Part shown: positions 5,016 to 5,703 of the stretch, piece after piece | Layout of the letters: every line of letters begins with the position of its first letter | Position numbering within the stretch: position 1 is the stretch's first letter | NCBI GenBank assembly: GCA_030610915.1 | Contig: JAUWQS010000123.1 | Coordinates: forward strand, 1-5,703 | Length of the DNA stretch: 5,703 nt | Reading direction: 5' to 3' | From: Pseudomonadota bacterium | GTDB taxonomy: Bacteria > Desulfobacterota > Syntrophia > Syntrophales > JADFWA01 | The notes under the pieces: generated by a model | What the model was told of the DNA's origin: nothing | The model's database searches: none | What the model saw: the letters and a program-made list of their open reading frames with translations, nothing else | Program-made: the position numbers and the translations under genes

Positions 5016-5099
5016 CTACCCTGATTTATTGAGAAGTTACCTATATTCTTTTGCCATTTTTACACGAATTTCACGACTAAGGGACTCACAGCCTTCAGC

Positions 5100-5555
5100 C
5101 TATACTTCCTCCTCTTCACCGGTAACCATGACCTTGACCTCAGCGGTAACTCCAGGATGCAGTTTTATTTTTACAGGAAACTCTCCCAGACTCTTGATAG
5201 GCTCTTCCAGAATTATCTTTTTCCTGTCAATTTCTATCCCCTGTTCATGGAGTGACTTTTCTATATCTTTGGCAGTCACGGAACCAAACAACTTATGATG
5301 TTCTCCAATGCGCCTCGAGATAGAGCAGGTTACATCTGAAAATTTTTCAAGCAGAGATTCCGCCCTCTTTTTTTCTTTCTCACGCCGCTGCAGGATAAGT
5401 CTCTTTTCATGCTCCAGGGCCTTTATATTCCTGTTACTCGCCTCTACAGCCAGTCCTTTTGGAAAGAGAAAATTTCTTGCATAACCATCCGCAACCTTTA
5501 ACGCGTCTCCTATTTCTCCAAGCGATTCGACACTTTCTTTCAAAATAACCTTCAT
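5100..5555 (-). CDS. rplI: 50S ribosomal protein L9
   Basis: L9 binds 23S rRNA near the base of the L1 stalk and projects from the large subunit, where it helps frame maintenance and fidelity. The 151-aa product matches the family length (149 in E. coli). The N-terminal rRNA-binding domain (about 1-50) contains the signature GEIGDALKVADGYARNFLFP at 13-32. A charged connecting helix (about 45-75) leads to the C-terminal domain (about 78-147) with KLFGSVTAKDI near 88-98 and HPGV at 133-136. The C-terminus is unusually acidic (GEEEEV). The start is firm: AGGAGG lies 7 nt upstream of the ATG. The TAG stop is immediately followed by repeat-type sequence (GCTGAAGGC on the minus strand), so inserted DNA begins at the end of the gene. 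It is probably cotranscribed with the upstream membrane protein gene and with dnaB. Confidence 0.97.
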   Translation of the reverse strand: MKVILKESVESLGEIGDALKVADGYARNFLFPKGLAVEASNRNIKALEHEKRLILQRREKEKKRAESLLEKFSDVTCSISRRIGEHHKLFGSVTAKDIEKSLHEQGIEIDRKKIILEEPIKSLGEFPVKIKLHPGVTAEVKVMVTGEEEEV

Positions 5556-5562
5556 GTAAAAA

Positions 5563-5568
5563 CCTCCT
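5563..5568 (-). promoter_or_regulatory. Strong ribosome binding site of rplI
   Basis: The minus strand reads AGGAGG 7 nt before the rplI ATG, as expected for a highly translated ribosomal protein. It contrasts with the near absence of such a site before dnaB. Confidence 0.8.
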
Positions 5569-5613
5569 CAAGTGTTCCGGGTTCTGAACCGTAAACCCCG
5601 AAACAGTGAACCT

Positions 5614-5703
5614 TCATGCGGTAGAATTATCAATCTTTTTATTGAATTTCCTGAAATCAATCCAGACATCGAACAGACCAAGGCCTATGACAAGCAGGAG
5701 CAA
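5614..5703 (-). CDS. C-terminal end of a membrane protein, probably DUF2232 family (partial)
   Basis: Only the last 29 codons are present, ending in TGA; the rest lies beyond the right edge of the window. The visible peptide is a hydrophobic helix end (LLLLVIGLGLFDVWIDF) followed by a basic, polar tail (RKFNKKIDNSTA). A last membrane helix ending in a D-x-W-x-D-F-R pattern, directly before rplI and dnaB, fits the DUF2232 (YybS-like) multi-pass membrane proteins often encoded between rpsR and rplI. The family call rests on this gene order and the short tail, so it is tentative. The reading frame runs open to the edge, and 58 bp separate it from rplI, consistent with one operon. Confidence 0.6.
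   Translation of the reverse strand: MLLLVIGLGLFDVWIDFRKFNKKIDNSTA

Larger units (their letters stand above)
4870..5041. repeat. 172-bp repeat block between rplI and dnaB
   Basis: GGTAACTACTCA (4870-4881) and TGAGAAGTTACC (5030-5041) are inverted copies with one mismatch and bound a block that starts on the base next to the dnaB ATG. Inside are three hairpins: an imperfect 13-bp stem (4946-4958 with 4965-4977), and the perfect 18-bp palindromes at 4975-4992 and 4998-5015. The left end shares CTGAAG and TTTAGGCT motifs with 2958-3000. It reads as a mosaic of inserted repeats that separated rplI from dnaB. Confidence 0.6.

Overview
The window looks like chromosomal sequence from a Gram-negative bacterium. 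The main clues are an RpoH-type sigma factor, a predicted lipoprotein with a 3D domain, and a minus-strand run of (DUF2232-like protein)-rplI-dnaB, an arrangement familiar from Deltaproteobacteria/Desulfobacterota and related lineages. Intergenic DNA is AT-rich, long and crowded with palindromic repeats, as in many uncultivated Desulfobacterota or Nitrospirota genomes. The lineage is an inference and no single marker here settles it.

Layout. Positions 1-328 hold no credible gene, only two G-rich repeat remnants and repeat ends. A minus-strand gene at 329-790 encodes a small predicted lipoprotein with an MltA-like 3D domain. Positions 791-1183 are intergenic and carry an 83-bp dispersed repeat (copy A) and a 128-bp MITE-like element with perfect 17-bp inverted ends. 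A minus-strand gene at 1184-1489 encodes an unassigned two-helix membrane protein with a coiled-coil tail. Positions 1490-1931 hold hairpins, a nine-C tract and a good sigma-70 promoter facing right. The plus-strand gene at 1932-2792 is rpoH, the heat-shock sigma factor. Positions 2793-3510 are non-coding and built almost wholly of nested repeats. The minus strand then carries dnaB (3511-4869), a 230-bp repeat-filled gap, rplI (5100-5555), and the last 29 codons of a membrane protein at the right edge (5614-5703).

How the genes work together. rplI (ribosomal protein L9) and dnaB (replicative helicase) are a conserved pair, usually expressed with rpsF/rpsR and, in some lineages, a DUF2232 membrane protein. 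Here the pair is separated by inserted repeat DNA that reaches the base next to the dnaB start codon. rpoH appears monocistronic with its own promoter. The two small minus-strand genes on the left have no evident functional link to the others.

No defence system, CRISPR array, RNA gene or complete transposon was seen. The most interesting material is the repeat landscape: a dated nested insertion (copy B of the 83-bp repeat interrupted by a 139-bp palindromic element with an apparent target duplication), a set of hairpins that keep the same 8-2-8 architecture while their stem sequences differ by paired changes, and a recurring motif (consensus about TTTATTGAGTAGTTACC) that marks repeat edges throughout the window.
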